The translations under genes were made by a program, and so were the position numbers. Below the pieces are notes generated by a model. The model was given only the letters and a program-made list of their open reading frames with translations, searched no databases and was not told where the DNA came from. A DNA stretch of 64,000 bases from Macrobrachium rosenbergii. Taxonomy: Eukaryota > Arthropoda > Malacostraca > Decapoda > Palaemonidae. Below, in pieces: positions 13,401 through 24,050 of this stretch (position 1 is its first letter; every line of letters begins with the position of its first letter). The stretch is from the NCBI RefSeq assembly GCF_040412425.1, contig NC_089755.1, positions 53,405,298 through 53,469,297 on the forward strand. Direction: 5' to 3'.

Positions 13401-16400
13401 GTGGACTGAAATAAGAAAGACTTGATTTCTGTCTTTGACAAAACAATTTTGATCTTATTCTTGGTTTTTAAAGCAAATTAATTTAGTTTTCTAATAACTT
13501 TTTTATATGATAGGATCTTGAAGACATGGCATTAAGAATAACTGCACCTTGTTTACATCTGGAATGACCTCATAAAAATGTTTTCCAGTGATGTGTCTTC
13601 TTCATCTGCTGTTATTATTTGTCAATTGACATTGAAGTATTCCAAGATAGTTTTAAGTTGTAGTTTTGGTACAGTATTAGAATTGTAGTTTCCTCTGATC
13701 TCTTCCAGTTCATAGCACAGTAGCAGATATGGCAAGACAAATGTTGAGGGATTGCCAGTATGATCTGTTGGAATTAGAACAGTGTAAGGACTGTTATCGC
13801 ATGTCGAATGAAAAGTCTGATAAGTACTGGTTTTGCAAGCCTTGTCGACCACCTCACAAATTAGTTTATGCCAAGCAAAAAGGATTCCCATACTGGCCTG
13901 CCAAAGTAAGCAAACTTTTACAACCTTATGTGTATAAATATTTAGTGCAAACCATCCCTTACTAGAGCTTGTAATAGGTGTGAAAGTTAACTATACCCAG
14001 AAGTATGAATACAATATTGACAGAGCTCAAGCATCTTTGAGTATATTTTTAATTTTAAGGTATTTATATCTTTTAGGTTATACGTGAAGAAAATGACTTA
14101 TTTGATGTGAGATTTTTTGGAAGCCAGCATCAGAGGGCAGTTATTGAGAAGTCTCATGTTCGTCCAATATCTGTAAATATTCATACATTACAGGTAAGAG
14201 AATTTTTTGTATATGGTACAATGATATATTTTCTCATTTCGCACAGAAACCCAGAAGCATGTAAAATTGTTTCATGACCTCATGCATGTAAGAAATTTTT
14301 ATTATTGTGCTGGAATTTCTGTGTGGAGAATTTCCTGTAGACAGCCCATAAATATTTCAAACTGTATTGATCAGTATTTACCCCACAGTAGGATAAGTTT
14401 AAAGAAGTATGGTATATTGTAAACTGAATGACTCCATAGATATTGATATCAACAGGTTAAAAGAACCTCGGCTTGGAATAAAGCGTGTGAAGAATTGAAG
14501 AAACATCAGGAACTCTTGATGTCTACAGATACACAAGAACCAGATCACCGCAATGTCAGAACAGATCCAGAAATGCGGCATGCGCATAGGTAGCTCTCAT
14601 GTCACAGCTTTGGTGTATATCTGCAATATTATTAACCAGTTTTTAATTTGTCAAGACACTCATAACTATACAGTAATGTCATATATTTGTTGGTGCTTCC
14701 ATACCTCCTTATGTCTTTATGTTTTATGAAGTTCAAATGAAGTGATCACGAAGCCTACGAGATTCTGTTTTCAGATAATGTAAATAACGTTATGGCTACT
14801 TTTTATGGATAATTCTAAATCAGTATTTCACTCATTTCAGAGGCCAGACACAGTTATTACAGTCTACTAAGAAGGAGATAAAAGAAGAAGAGGTAAGTGA
14901 TCATAGTTTTGAGGAAATAGTTCACAATAGTTTATTTATCCCTGACAAACTAGCATGGAATTCACTGTATTGCAAATGGGCTGAAAGAATTAATTAATTG
15001 CCCAGAGCCTGTAACCACTTTCAGTTGGTTGATTAAGAAATTTTGTTCCATTGGCTTTTGAATACATTGTTCACCTAGAGGACTTGTCATATGTGCCCAC
15101 GTAAATACGTAATTTGAAATGCTCTCTTTTCAACTCTTTGTTTAATCTTATACTCTAATAATAGAATTTTTGTTCATTCTTTCTGTCTGTGAAGAAAGTT
15201 AGTTTACAGGTAGCTTGATCTAAGGTGCTTTCCCTCACAGAGGTCAAGGTGAAAATGGCATATCCTTGTTACTTTAATTTTCAAACCTGAAATTTGTTAA
15301 CAAGGCAATATCCTTACCAGTTTCCTCTGTCTTCCTGACAGGATGAGAGTGGACGTGATGAAGAAATGAACGATGGTGATGACAATGATATGGATGATGA
15401 TGATGATGACAATCAAGGTGACAATGAAGATGATGAGGAGGAGGAGGAGGAAGAGGAACATGAAGAGGAACAAGCTTCTTCAATTTCGTCAACCTCTAGA
15501 GCAACAAGTTCAAAGATGATACGGGTAAAAGTCTTGATATTTAATCTTGCATTTTGGTTTGCATATTTAGAAATATTTTTCCAAGAAATAGTAAGAAAAA
15601 GATTAGAGATAGCTGAATTACTGTTAAGTAAAATTATCCCATTAATAAACAAGAGAAAAATGTATGATGATTGCATGACCTCTGTGCTTCTGTGCACTAA
15701 ACATTGGCACTGACAGAAGAAATGGAAGATATTTTGAAAATGCATGATTATAGAATGTTAAGTAGGTGGTAAAATCACATTATGATTAAGGAAGTTGTTG
15801 AAGACGTGTTTAGTATCTAGAAAATAGTCAGAGATATCAATGAGTGGTTTGGACATTGGATAGGAACAGCCTATCAGAAAAGTTGTGGGTATAGAAGCAG
15901 CAGGACAGAAACCAGTAGATAGGCACAGGACATTCTTAGAATAAAGCATAAATGAAGATCTATACAGTAAGGAAATTGAGGTAGAAAAGCGCAAGACAGA
16001 GTAGGATGAAGAGAACTCATTTCAGACCCAGCAAAAGGAATACTAGAGTTAGGTAAAAAGGTTTGATAACATCAGATAGCATTTCTTGATGTCTCTTTAT
16101 TCTGATTAGATTCTTAGTGCTTGATCATTTAACTTAATTGGAACATTTTTCTTCTTTTATAGAAAGAATTGCCAGCACCGGAAGATGTGGTTTCTTCATC
16201 CAGTCAAGAGTTACCAACTCGTCCTGTTGGCACTCAGACTTCTACAAGATTAATGAAGGTTTGTAAATATTTATATTCTCTGTTTGTTTGCTGTAGGGTC
16301 GCATGGTTATTTTGCTTAGCTCAATACTGTTCATTTTGAGGCATACTTTCTATATTGATGACAGCAGCTTTGGTCAATTTAGAAGTTTTGTCTTTGACTT

Positions 16401-18907
16401 TCCAAATTTTACCCAAAAAGTAAATAAAAGAAGACAATACTGTACATGTGGATTAGTAATGAATTATTCTCATAGATTCAAGACTTAAATTAATGTTTGT
16501 GGATTTAATGTTTACATACTCTTATAGATTTAAGGCTCAAGAGAAAAAACTTACCATAGCATTGATTGATTATGTTGCTGCCACTTCTCTTCATTGTGTT
16601 GTAGAAATGACATTTCCCTAAGGCCCCTTTTTCTTTTTTCATGTTCCATTTGCAGGTTAAGTTGAGCTTTGTCATACTAAGTCATTTTTCATATATTTCT
16701 TACAACCAAACCATGAAGAGCATGCCTTTCAGTAATGTAATGTACAACCAAATCTCTTTTTTTTTTTTATATACTAATTTTCAACTTGACAAAACTCCAT
16801 TGACTCCTTTCATACATACCTTATGGTGCTTAATATGTGGCAGTGTGCCTGGTTGAGATTTTTATCACATCTTGTTTTATATTTGAAGATTTTTTAATAC
16901 TTTTTAGGTCCAAGTTTGCTCTTATTAATGTGAATTACCTTCACGCTTTTCTAACAGATGGCACTAGATGAGTTTGGGGAGCGAAATAATCGAAGAAGTA
17001 AAGACACTGAAAAGGCCATGCGCGAGCTTGCTGATAAGGTAAGATAAATAAGACTTAAAATTATTAAATCAGTTTGGTCATCTATAGATATTTGATTAAT
17101 AGCCCACTTGATCCAGTCTCCGAGTACATAATGTAAAGTAATGCTAACAGTTCAACCTTTTTTTATGTGAATGTCCAAAATGTAATTGTCAGTGAATGTT
17201 AAGTTTTGTAAATAGAGAGGTTTTGTCAGAATCGCAGTTATTTTCAGTAAACCAAATTATAAAATTGTTTCAAAGTTTTAATTAAATAAAATGTAAACTT
17301 TATTATTAACAAAGACACATCTTTTGGGTCAGCCTTGTAAGAGCTAAATAAAGTAGCTCAGTGGTGTTGTTAAAAATGTAATAATACTGTGAAAGAGGCA
17401 AAAGTAAGTTTTTGTTTAGGGCACTATCTAACTCTAAATGTAATACCAAGTAGCGAAGTAGCAGAGTTGAATGAATGCAGCTTTCATTGTACTGTAGCGA
17501 TGTATCTGTCTTAATAAGTTTTTTTTAGAGAGGACTGTAAAATCTTTAACTCTATTTCAGTTGAGACGAGAATATGAAAGTGAAAAACAGAAGGTTCTTC
17601 AGTCAACAATGAAGCAGATGGAAAAAGAAATAGAAAGAATAAAGGAAGAATACAAGTCCAAAATAGCTGATCTGGAAGAAATTCATAAGCAAAACATATC
17701 GGATACCAAGAAAAAGCAGTGGGTAAGTAGATTTGCTTTTAATAACTATCATTGATAAAAGTTGTAGCTGAAGGACAACCATTTTATGAAAAAGAATGTC
17801 TGGTCATTCATTTCTTAGATGTGTCAATTATATTTAGTTAAAAAAATGGTCATCTAGAAGGCAACCAGCATTTGCATTGCAAATCTTAGTGAATATTACA
17901 CTTTTTCTGTCTTCCTGCAGGTTACTGAGTTATCAGTAGTTAGTGCTAGTGTATTTTATATTTATTATTCCGTACTTTTGAATGCTTTTTTGTCATTTGT
18001 TTGAGAATACTCAGTAAACAGTACTTTTCCAGTTTTCACTAGCTTAGGATGTATAGTACTGTACTTTCTTTTAAGTACAAATTTTACCTCATATGCTTTT
18101 CCTGGTAATAAGTTAGACGTCTGTAAGGTAGCTAGGTAGGAAGATTGGTCGGAACAGTGGAGAACCCTTCCTAATCAGCCTTTATTTGATTAGAATGTTG
18201 TTGCTTAGGGATGTTCTTGTTCTGTGCTATTTTTTTAAATTTTTTTGTATGTAATCTGGTTTTGGCAAAACAGTTGAAGTTGTTTACTAACATCCTGAAG
18301 GTGTCAGAGCTTATGATTAAAATACAGATATGAGGTTTGCAATGAAGGGACAAGTTGCAGTGAGCTGGGAACTCTGAAGAGATAAATAGCAGCTGCAAAA
18401 CAGTCATTGTTGTATATATGGGCTACCCCTTAGCCTTCATGTGTTTACTCACAGCCTACTGTGGTTTTATCACCATAAACGTATTTTTATTCAACAACTT
18501 TCTTATCTGTTATCATATTGTGTTACATTTCATTTGTTTTACTGATAATTTGATAAATTTGCCTTTTTCACTCCTTGTTTAACATCTTTAGTAGTTTAAT
18601 ATGTACGGCATTTCTCAGTGGTGACGTCCAAAGCAAATTCATTTTAAGAACACTACTTAAGTAATTAACCATATTCTACTTTATTGTACTGTAATTATTT
18701 TTTTTATTCAATGAACAGTTTTGAGACTTGACATTTCCCAAAATTACAAGATAATGTCTAAGACTCCATTTATTTTTACTTCAGTGTTGGACGTGTGAAG
18801 CAGAAGCTATATATCATTGTTGCTGGAATACGGCGTATTGTTCTATAGAATGTCAGCAAGTGCACTGGCACAAAGAGCACAAAAAATTATGCAGACGGAA
18901 GAGGTAA
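10450..18907 (+). CDS. ZMYND11: ZMYND11 (BS69) chromatin reader, 14 coding exons, 648 aa
   Basis: Nuclear chromatin reader. The human orthologue binds H3.3 trimethylated at Lys36 through its bromo-PWWP unit and recruits co-repressors through its MYND finger. Coding exons seen: 10450-10594, 11538-11662, 12320-12475, 12763-12855, 13036-13318, 13709-13905, 14077-14193, 14456-14589, 14841-14892, 15342-15524, 16163-16258, 16958-17038, 17561-17722, 18785-18907. All have GT-AG borders and join in frame. The order follows human ZMYND11 (about 602 aa): N-terminal helical region with [15 protein letters not shown], bromodomain, zinc-binding linker, PWWP, acidic region, coiled coil, MYND, and an RRKR end just before the TAA. 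The ATG lies 8 nt inside its exon (acceptor at 10440-10441), so an untranslated first exon must lie upstream; I could not place it. The protein is about 46 residues longer than human, mainly because of an acidic insert. Identity is very secure; individual boundaries are read by eye. Confidence 0.95.
12320..12475 (+). CDS. ZMYND11: ZMYND11 exon 3: PHD finger
   Basis: This 52-codon exon encodes residues about 91-142. It shows the zinc-ligand spacing of a PHD finger: [10 protein letters not shown], then CCSKC, then VYHENC, then FVCVICK. It is phase 0 at both ends and the acceptor is a clean pyrimidine tract ending TTTTAG. In the human protein the finger packs against the bromodomain and PWWP in one histone-reading unit. 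Confidence 0.95.
12763..13318 (+). CDS. ZMYND11: ZMYND11 exons 4-5: bromodomain
   Basis: Exons 12763-12855 and 13036-13318 encode residues about 143-267. The conserved end of the bromodomain is visible as [19 protein letters not shown] (human KYRSYEEFKADAQLLLHN), followed by VVIYQGG. Between them lies about 45 residues rich in Ser, Gln and Ala ([20 protein letters not shown]) that is longer than the matching human segment, so the loop between the first helices seems extended here. Acetyl-lysine binding is not inferred: vertebrate BS69 has an atypical bromodomain pocket. Confidence 0.9.
13709..14193 (+). CDS. ZMYND11: ZMYND11 exons 6-7: zinc linker and PWWP domain
   Basis: Exons 13709-13905 and 14077-14193. 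A CKDC...CKPC pair between bromodomain and PWWP matches the human zinc-binding linker (CKNC...CYPC). The PWWP core reads KGFPYWPAK, then [15 protein letters not shown]. The Phe of KGF, the Trp of YWPAK and the Phe of RFFG correspond to the aromatic cage that holds H3K36me3 in the human protein, so methyl-lysine binding is likely retained (inference). Confidence 0.93.
15342..15524 (+). CDS. ZMYND11: ZMYND11 exon 10: Asp/Glu-rich insert
   Basis: A 61-codon phase-0 exon. About 40 residues are dominated by Asp then Glu, including runs of six Asp and eight Glu, followed by a Ser/Thr patch ([13 protein letters not shown]). The run is encoded by GAT/GAC then GAG/GAA repeats, so it probably grew by slippage. 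The human protein has only a short acidic patch here (EEEAESSISSTS). The flanking SSISSTS match supports a real exon. Function is unknown; histone or basic-protein contact is a guess. Confidence 0.9.
17561..18907 (+). CDS. ZMYND11: ZMYND11 exons 13-14: coiled coil and MYND zinc finger
   Basis: Exon 17561-17722 encodes a Lys/Glu-rich coiled coil ([18 protein letters not shown]) ending DTKKKQW. Exon 18785-18907 encodes the MYND finger: [19 protein letters not shown], then [18 protein letters not shown] and RRKR, then TAA. All zinc ligands of the human finger are in place. The human MYND binds PxLxP peptides of partner proteins. The GT of the sequence following AAGAGG could look like a donor, but the stop falls exactly where the human protein ends, so this is taken as the last coding exon. 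Confidence 0.93.
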
Positions 18908-19308
18908 CGTGCATCTAGGTGTATATAAAAGGTTTGGAGAGAATATTTTTATGTGTTTTATAAAAGTTATGTTTTTTTTATTGAACTCAAAGTTTACGCC
19001 ATCCCTGTTTTGGGGCTTCAAAGAATACTTGTTTATTTATCAAAGTAATTTTATCTCAAATTGAGAGTTTTGTTCAGTAGGGTAGTAATATTATACTGAG
19101 AGTAATGTATCTAGTTTAGTTTTGTATTGTACATAAAGATTAAATACCATTCTCAAATAGTAGTAGAACTAGTTTGAGATTAATTTTTTTTAGCATAGGA
19201 AAATGATAACCTTCTCACATGGTCAGTTTCTTAGCACAAGGATATCCAGTCTCTTTATAGAGACTCTTCATATAGCCAAGGAAAGGGGAGCATTGCAGCC
19301 TACAGGTT

Positions 19309-19370
19309 ACCTTCAGATTTCAACCACTGGTGGTGTACAGATGACCTTCAGATTTCAACCACTGGTGGTG
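19309..19370 (+). repeat. 35-bp tandem duplication
   Basis: ACCTTCAGATTTCAACCACT followed by GGTGGTG occurs at 19309 and 19344. It lies in the ZMYND11 3' flank. Confidence 0.85.
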
Positions 19371-20960
19371 GTGTAGGTTGGATGATTGTGTGATACTCCT
19401 TAGTATTAGAAACATTTGAGAAGAAAAATAGGTAATGGTTTCCATGGGGTTGCTACTTCGTCTTGAAAGTACAATTAGAAGTACTGTATTAATGTTCAGA
19501 TTAATGTATGTAGGCTAATGGTAGAATACTTACTCATTTTGAGTAGTAAATTGTGCATAGTTGTGTTTGTGAGTATATGTTAGTCTTTCCATTTTATATT
19601 TAACTTTTGAGACCAAAAGTAGAACTCCTGGTATATCAGTTCCAAACTTCTACTGTGGTAAGAGCTCCATTGCAATAACAGAGATCTTAACCTCCATTGC
19701 AGGTTAATTAAAGATGTTGTACATATTTAACTGTTTATGTAAAGTAGCATCACAAGCATAAGTAGAGAAGTTGTATTTTACCATATTGAATATTTGTACC
19801 GAACTTCATCATTATGAGGTCTTTCTTTAACTGGTGAGGATTGTGCTCTGTTTGCTCTGATGGAATCATTGTGGATGAGCTAAATGTTCACCTTGTATAC
19901 AGTGCAGGAAATGGAAAATGTGTGAAGTCCTTCCTACAAATGTATTGATGTTTAGTTTGAGATTAATTGAAAATGTCAAAACGAAGTTAGAATAATGTTT
20001 AGTAATTTGCCATTTTTTGAATTACTTTTGATCAATTAGAATTCATAGTTTATTTTTTAAAAAGTCCCTGTTGACAACTAAGCATTTCCTGTGGCAAGAG
20101 TGGCAGTATTCCAGATACATTTATTTCTAAACCTGAAATTGAAATATATTGCAAAATTGTGGGGGTATTGGCAGCATCATTTCTAATCACAGAAGAGTAA
20201 AGAGGTCCTTGAACATCTTGGGTAATGAAACGTATTTTAGTGACTATCCAGTTAAGAGCACTAAGTACAAGAGAATTATGGTACCATGTGTTATTAAAAT
20301 GATTGTTTTTTTCCTTTTGAGCACGAAGTCAATGTACAGTACTGTACAGTATTTGTATTTGATTTTTGACCGCTGAAAAATTGCTGTGTGAATATTAGTA
20401 AAAGCTGAAACTTAATGAAATGCAATGTCTTTATGATTTGCAACGCTTAGTATAAAGCCAGGGTTTATTGACCAAACTCTAGCTATTTGCATCATCTGTG
20501 TAAATTATTGAGTTTTTCTTCCTATATAATATATTATTAGATCTTTGTGATATAAAAAAAGTTTAAAGTAAAAAATAATTTTTATACACAAAATACAATC
20601 CATAAGATTTAATTGAACAAAGTAGGTTATTCTAAATAGACACAATGTGCCATTCCCAAGATGGGAAAAACCACTGACTAACTCACTGCAGTTAGTCATT
20701 CTTGCACTTTTTGTGCTACAGTGCATATGTCTTCCCCAGATCTGTGAATCTCTTCCCAATACCTGAGTCTTATTTCTTGTAAAACATTATTTCATATAAA
20801 TGTGTTTGGATACATTTACAGTAACAGTTTTTAAACAACCTGGACTTGCAGAAAAATGACTACCTTAAGCGATCTGTATGACAGACTAAAAATAATTCTG
20901 TCAAAATTTTAATTATTAAGAAATTTTATGACACTAATTTATTAGGTCAAATCTAATTGT

Positions 20961-22275
20961 AGTGATACTCCTTATCCATGTGTCCAAGATCCATGGACTC
21001 TCTTCTGTTGATTACTCAGTGCCCCCCCTCCCCCAAAAAAATTTTTCAATAACCCCAGTAGGATGAATGCTTGAAAAGTTTTCAACCACCCAGCAAGGGA
21101 GTGCAAACTATAACGTGATGCTCATCTCCCTTTCTTTTACTTACCTACTCTTGCCTATTTTGCCACAGCAGAAACAATGATTTTCATTGTGAAATATGTA
21201 ACAGCATAATATGTTTTCCATTCTTCTTTCACCGTCAGAGAGGTCAAAAGAGTAATTGTTTGTACAAGATAAAAGCTGGTCTGTTCATTGAAGCTTGGTA
21301 CCAAGGTAATTGACTAGTAGCAGATGGTTGAGGGAGTCAGGGTACCACCCACTCACTTGACTTTGTTCATTTACTGTTTCTTTGGCCACACTACTGCTGG
21401 CTTGTGAACAGGGCTTTTGTTCTTGAAGTGAATGTTTTCTCTCTTTCTTCACTGAATGCTTGTTGATTACTTTGGCTTGCTTGATTTTGGTACTGATTTT
21501 TGTGTGGATGATGGTGACTTGACTCTTCTTCTGTAAGAAAGGTAGAACAGCATTGGTGTTCTTGGTGTGACAGGATATGTGGTAAGTCTGTGTCACCCTT
21601 AAATGTAGACCTTCATTCTGCATGGGAAAGAAGTACACCATCTGTCAACTGTGTCAAGTGTTTGTCTTGGTCACCTGCCAAGGAGAAGAAAGGTGTCCAA
21701 GATGAAGAATGACTCAGCCAGGTCTTTTCAGGGCAACACGAGCTATTGGTATCAGTCCCCCTACTTCTAATGCTGGGAAATGTGTTTTTATTTGTCCTAG
21801 ATATGCAGTCCTGAAGTCTTATCATAAGCCCACCTCAGACTAACCCCTGCATTTGTCCATATTACCAGGAGATAAAGCAAATTCTTGACAATCAAGTGAA
21901 CGGATGGTACTCTAACCCCCATACTCACCTGCCCTAGCTAACTGCCTTGTTACTAAGTTTTGACTGCATCAGCAGTCACCAAAGGTATATCCATATAAAC
22001 TATACCAAATTTGCAGTTTTCATTACTCGAGTCTCAATGGAATTACTGTATACTAAAACAAGGAGAATTTAGAGAACATAATGTTTAGTACCATAAGATA
22101 TCAAATGTCCTTTATTAGTTTTGTATTTATTAGATAAGCTTTGGCATGTACAGTATAATGTATATACTGTGCAAATACAAAAATCATGTTACATATGAGT
22201 TTGACTTACAGTTCACCATTATCCATGGTAGATCTTGGAATGTACCTACTGTGGATAATGGGTGTCTACTGTAGT
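20961..22275. mobile_element. Possible degraded Tigger/pogo-type DNA transposon
   Basis: The left end (about 20961-21000: TAGTGATACTCCTTATCC, then TCCAAGATCCATGGA) resembles the reverse complement of the right end (about 22222-22275: TAGACACCCATTATCC, then TTCCAAGATCTACCATGGA). The 1.3-kb interior has a minus-strand open stretch of 118 codons (21285-21641) preceded by another (21613-21825), neither of which I can match to a transposase. Terminal matches are imperfect, so the call is tentative. Confidence 0.4.
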
Positions 22276-24022
22276 CTTATTCCTTTTATAAAATATTCAT
22301 TTGACCGACCATAGAAGAGCAAAATTTTTAGTTTGGTTGCTCGGTTAAATTTTTTTAATAAATAACTAATTAAAAGCTGCAATTCCCATCCTGACTTTTG
22401 TCACGTAGGGTAAAATTTACTGTGTTATTTCCTTGAACTAAATGAAGGTATAAAACTGATGAGACACTTACTGCAGCTTTTGAATAAATTCTTGTATAGG
22501 AATGAATGCTTCCACTTTACTTGCATATTGTAAATGTTTGCTTTCAAATATCAATTTTTAAATTTAATTAAAAATGAGAAATTTTCAGCTGTACAGTAAC
22601 AAAAAAATATTGGGAAATGCATGAGGAAAATAATTTTATATATGCACTGATATATTCAGTTTGATATTGTCAACAAAAAGGCAGTTGCAGAGTGACCAGG
22701 GATAAAAGGTACTTGTTGAATATAATCACCCTGGTATGAGCAGGGGTGCTTTAAAATTTTGTAATCAACTATTTTAGATAAGATTTAAACATGTTTTTGG
22801 TAGTACCATTATGTATTTCCTTTAGGTTTTATATGAGATTGAAATGTTTTTGGTAGCCTATTCTCTATTTCTATAAAGCTTTATGTTGTACCTACATAAA
22901 CAGACCACGATAAGTTATTGGTTTTCAAAATTTGAAGATACAAAGGATCATGGAACTATGAGACCTTTAACTCAGATCTACTTTTAGTCATTTTCTCAGT
23001 CCCTCCAGATATTTTTTTTATTACAGTATGATGATGAATGTTGTTTTCAAATGTTTCTAATACAGTACCATATGTCTATTTCACATTTCTGGAGTTGAAG
23101 TTGCCTGAAATGTTATATGCTGACTGTATATTTCATCCATGAATCAGTTTGACATTTTGTAATGAAGGATGCCATGCAGTGGTATACATCTCACAGTATT
23201 TCTTCTTTTCCTAGCTTTTCCCTGAAAAGGAAAGTGGCTTATGAAGGAGGAGTTGGTGCTAATTTTCTAGCTAGATGATTAGTAAGTGAATAAGTGGAAA
23301 TCAATCATGTAAATATTTGTAGAGTATTTTGTAGTTAACAATGTAGTTAACAAGTGCAGTAATGTGAGATTATGGAGAATCAACTTCTTTATCTAGATAT
23401 TGGAAAGAATAAAGACTCATTTGCTCAGTTTAAGGAAGAATGGAAGTTTTAGAATTGTCTTGTTAATGTTGTTGAGGGACAATTGCATAATACAGATAGT
23501 GGCAGCTCATGAATCCACTTATGCCTCAGTAATACTGTACTGATGTTTTGGTGATATTGTTCATGGCAGTGCAATATGAATATCTAATTCTTGGAGGAAT
23601 GCTCAGATAAAAGAAATATTGTGCTTTGTTGCAAGAGAATTTTATTTGAACTTGCAAAATATTAGGTCTTCAAACTTTTTTTTTTTTATCTAGCTTTTAT
23701 TTTTACAGAATAGCAATAACCAGTGCAGCACAGTGTTGTCTATGAGGAAATACAGTTCTGCATTTGTTAGACTGTCAACATTTTACTTTTAATTAATCTT
23801 TCATCATGATAGTTTTAGCTTGTCTCAGGGACTTGAAAGTAGGGGAGGGTTATGCCATTGCCAAAGTCTTAAAAATCTGTTTTCCTAATATTTCATACTG
23901 AAAGCGTTATCTGTGGTGCTTAAACAACAGCTATTTACGTGTGAGTTCGAGTACTCACCAGTTACTATTTGATTTAAAGTAATTTTTTAATGGTTCTTAA
24001 AACTAGAAACTTTACTGAACAG

Positions 24023-24050
24023 TTTTTTTTTTTTTTTTTTTTTTTTTTTT
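24023..24050 (+). repeat. Poly(T) tract
   Basis: An uninterrupted run of about 28 T. It could be the poly(A) tail of an old minus-strand retroposon, but no coding relic is seen beside it. Confidence 0.9.

Noticed and set aside
15274..15745. Minus-strand His/Pro-rich and Ser-rich open frames
   Set aside because: Shadows of the Asp/Glu-coding exon of ZMYND11 on the plus strand.
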